From Roseiarcus sp963794155 (lineage in GTDB: Bacteria; Pseudomonadota; Alphaproteobacteria; Rhizobiales; Beijerinckiaceae), in assembly GCA_963794155.1 (NCBI GenBank), contig CAWCCX010000003.1, forward strand, positions 186,001 through 250,000: a stretch of DNA of 64,000 nt. The letters are read 5' to 3'. The notes below the pieces were generated by a model. The model was not told the origin of the DNA. It saw only the letters and a list, made by a program, of their open reading frames with translations, and did not search any database. Shown piece by piece: positions 63,440 to 64,000 of this stretch (positions are counted from its first letter, which is position 1; each line of letters begins with the position of its first letter). Position numbers and translations under genes: made by a program.

Positions 63440-63641
63440 ATGCCGAATTCAGCATGACACGCTCGAAGCGATTAGCTTTGACGCTCAGTCGACTCCGGAT
63501 GGCTCTGCGGTAGAAATTCTGTTTGCTGCTGAGCATTCTCACGAAACCATTGTGACCATGTCACGTCAGCTCGCGGAGGAGCTAGCGAGGCGCGTGACCG
63601 CGCTCTTGTCGAGCGGAAGTAAGCCTTTGCCTCCTCACTGA
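63440..63641 (+). pseudogene. Small hypothetical protein, start out of frame by one base
   Basis: A strong ribosome site GGGGAGGAAACC precedes ATG at 63440, but that frame stops after five codons. The frame one base later stays open to TGA at 63,639: QHDTLEAISFDAQSTPDGSAVEILFAAEHSHETIVTMSRQLAEELARRVTALLSSGSKPLPPH. Deleting one A from GAATTC at 63,445-63,450 would fuse the two. I do not recognise a family. Confidence 0.4.
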
Positions 63642-63652
63642 CGGGAGGAGGC
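63629..63652. repeat. Perfect 8-bp hairpin at the end of the small gene
   Basis: GCCTCCTC and GAGGAGGC pair across the stop codon of the small gene (8-nt loop). There is no T-run, so a terminator function is only possible. Confidence 0.5.
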
Positions 63653-63708
63653 AGAGGATGGCCCCCGAAGGTCTTGGTCTGGTCGTCTGCGCTGGTGCAC
63701 ATCAACAA

Positions 63709-63732
63709 CTTCCTGTATGAGAGTACAGGAAG
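63709..63732. repeat. Perfect 9-bp inverted repeat
   Basis: CTTCCTGTA, six spacer bases TGAGAG and TACAGGAAG form a perfect palindrome in a non-coding stretch. It could be an operator for the next gene or a hairpin. Confidence 0.55.
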
Positions 63733-63877
63733 TGCGCTGCCAAGCGATAAGGATGGCGCGCGGTTGCAGCCGCGCCCATCACCCTCTCAAATTACATGCC
63801 GAATGGCGTTATGGCAAATAGGACGCCACGCGGCCAAGCCCTATTCCTAGCTCGCCTGACGGTTGCGGACGTTGCTA

Positions 63878-64000
63878 GTGTCTAGGGCGACAATCGACTA
63901 CGCAATTATCGTTTCGTTTTCGATTTTTTGGGCGATGATTCTGCCTGCGCTAGGATACGGCATTCTCCGGGAGGTCGCGGCAACGCCTCCGCACGGGTGG
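63878..64000 (+). CDS. Possible membrane protein, N-terminal part (runs off the right edge)
   Basis: GTG at 63878 opens a frame to the window end: SRATIDYAIIVSFSIFWAMILPALGYGILREVAATPPHGW, with one hydrophobic helix near the N-terminus. No ribosome site is evident and no family can be given. Confidence 0.3.
   Translation, partial: MSRATIDYAIIVSFSIFWAMILPALGYGILREVAATPPHGW

Noticed and set aside
63472..63708. A 78-codon minus-strand frame after the IS1595 transposase
   Set aside because: It opposes the better-supported small plus-strand gene and lacks a start context.

Overview
The window is GC-rich and every gene is densely packed in the style of an alphaproteobacterium, most likely a member of the Hyphomicrobiales (Rhizobiales). 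The clues are a CYP199A-type P450, a DUF29 protein, rpsM-rpsK-rpoA-rplQ without rpsD, dispersed palindromes of the 'cctcatccg / ccttctccc' type known from that order, a phosphotransacetylase-fused malic enzyme, and an rplQ neighbourhood leading towards a Do-type protease. Genus cannot be fixed from the sequence alone.

Left part (1-5,500). A truncated TPR-like gene is followed by two tandem paralogues of very large, glycine-rich, repeat-built secreted proteins that end in a PEP-CTERM sorting signal. Both share a duplicated ~260-bp upstream segment and both are broken by frameshifts. The middle (5,590-45,400) is mostly ordinary chromosome: a DEAD-box helicase, a two-subunit aconitase X, a MmcQ/YjbR protein, a CYP199-like P450, HrpB (carrying an in-frame palindromic element), two acyl-CoA synthetases, rplKA, an isocitrate-lyase/PEP-mutase family lyase with an MHS transporter and a GlcG-like protein, an OprB porin with a sugar porter, an RND efflux pair, an orphan Leu/Ile/Val-type binding protein, an L,D-transpeptidase, tRNA-Leu(GAG), a deacetylase and a GH25 muramidase (cell-wall/glycan genes), malic enzyme, two short-chain/extended dehydrogenases, a XerC-like recombinase, a cytochrome c, mutT-argJ, and a parvulin.

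Right part (45,796-64,000). The rpsM-rpsK-rpoA-rplQ block is followed by an accessory island: a gene remnant cut by two head-to-tail, near-identical IS91-type elements (each integrase plus HUH transposase), then an IS5-family fragment. After it come a small membrane protein, a LuxR-type regulator coupled to a protease-like PDZ protein that has lost its catalytic His and Ser, and a divergent intact DegP/HtrA protease. Then a ParA-like ATPase with a stop codon just before its Walker A motif, xseB, an amino-acid-type binding protein, alanine dehydrogenase, an IS1595-family transposase and small uncertain ORFs.

Most notable: the decaying or phase-variable PEP-CTERM pair with a shared leader; a protein-coding palindromic element inside hrpB; a pseudoprotease paired with a real DegP; helically phased TTGG arrays at two separate places; and several single-base disruptions (PEP-CTERM genes, IS91 copy 2, LuxR start, ParA, a small ORF at the right end). 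These last could be real decay or consensus errors, and need read-level checking.
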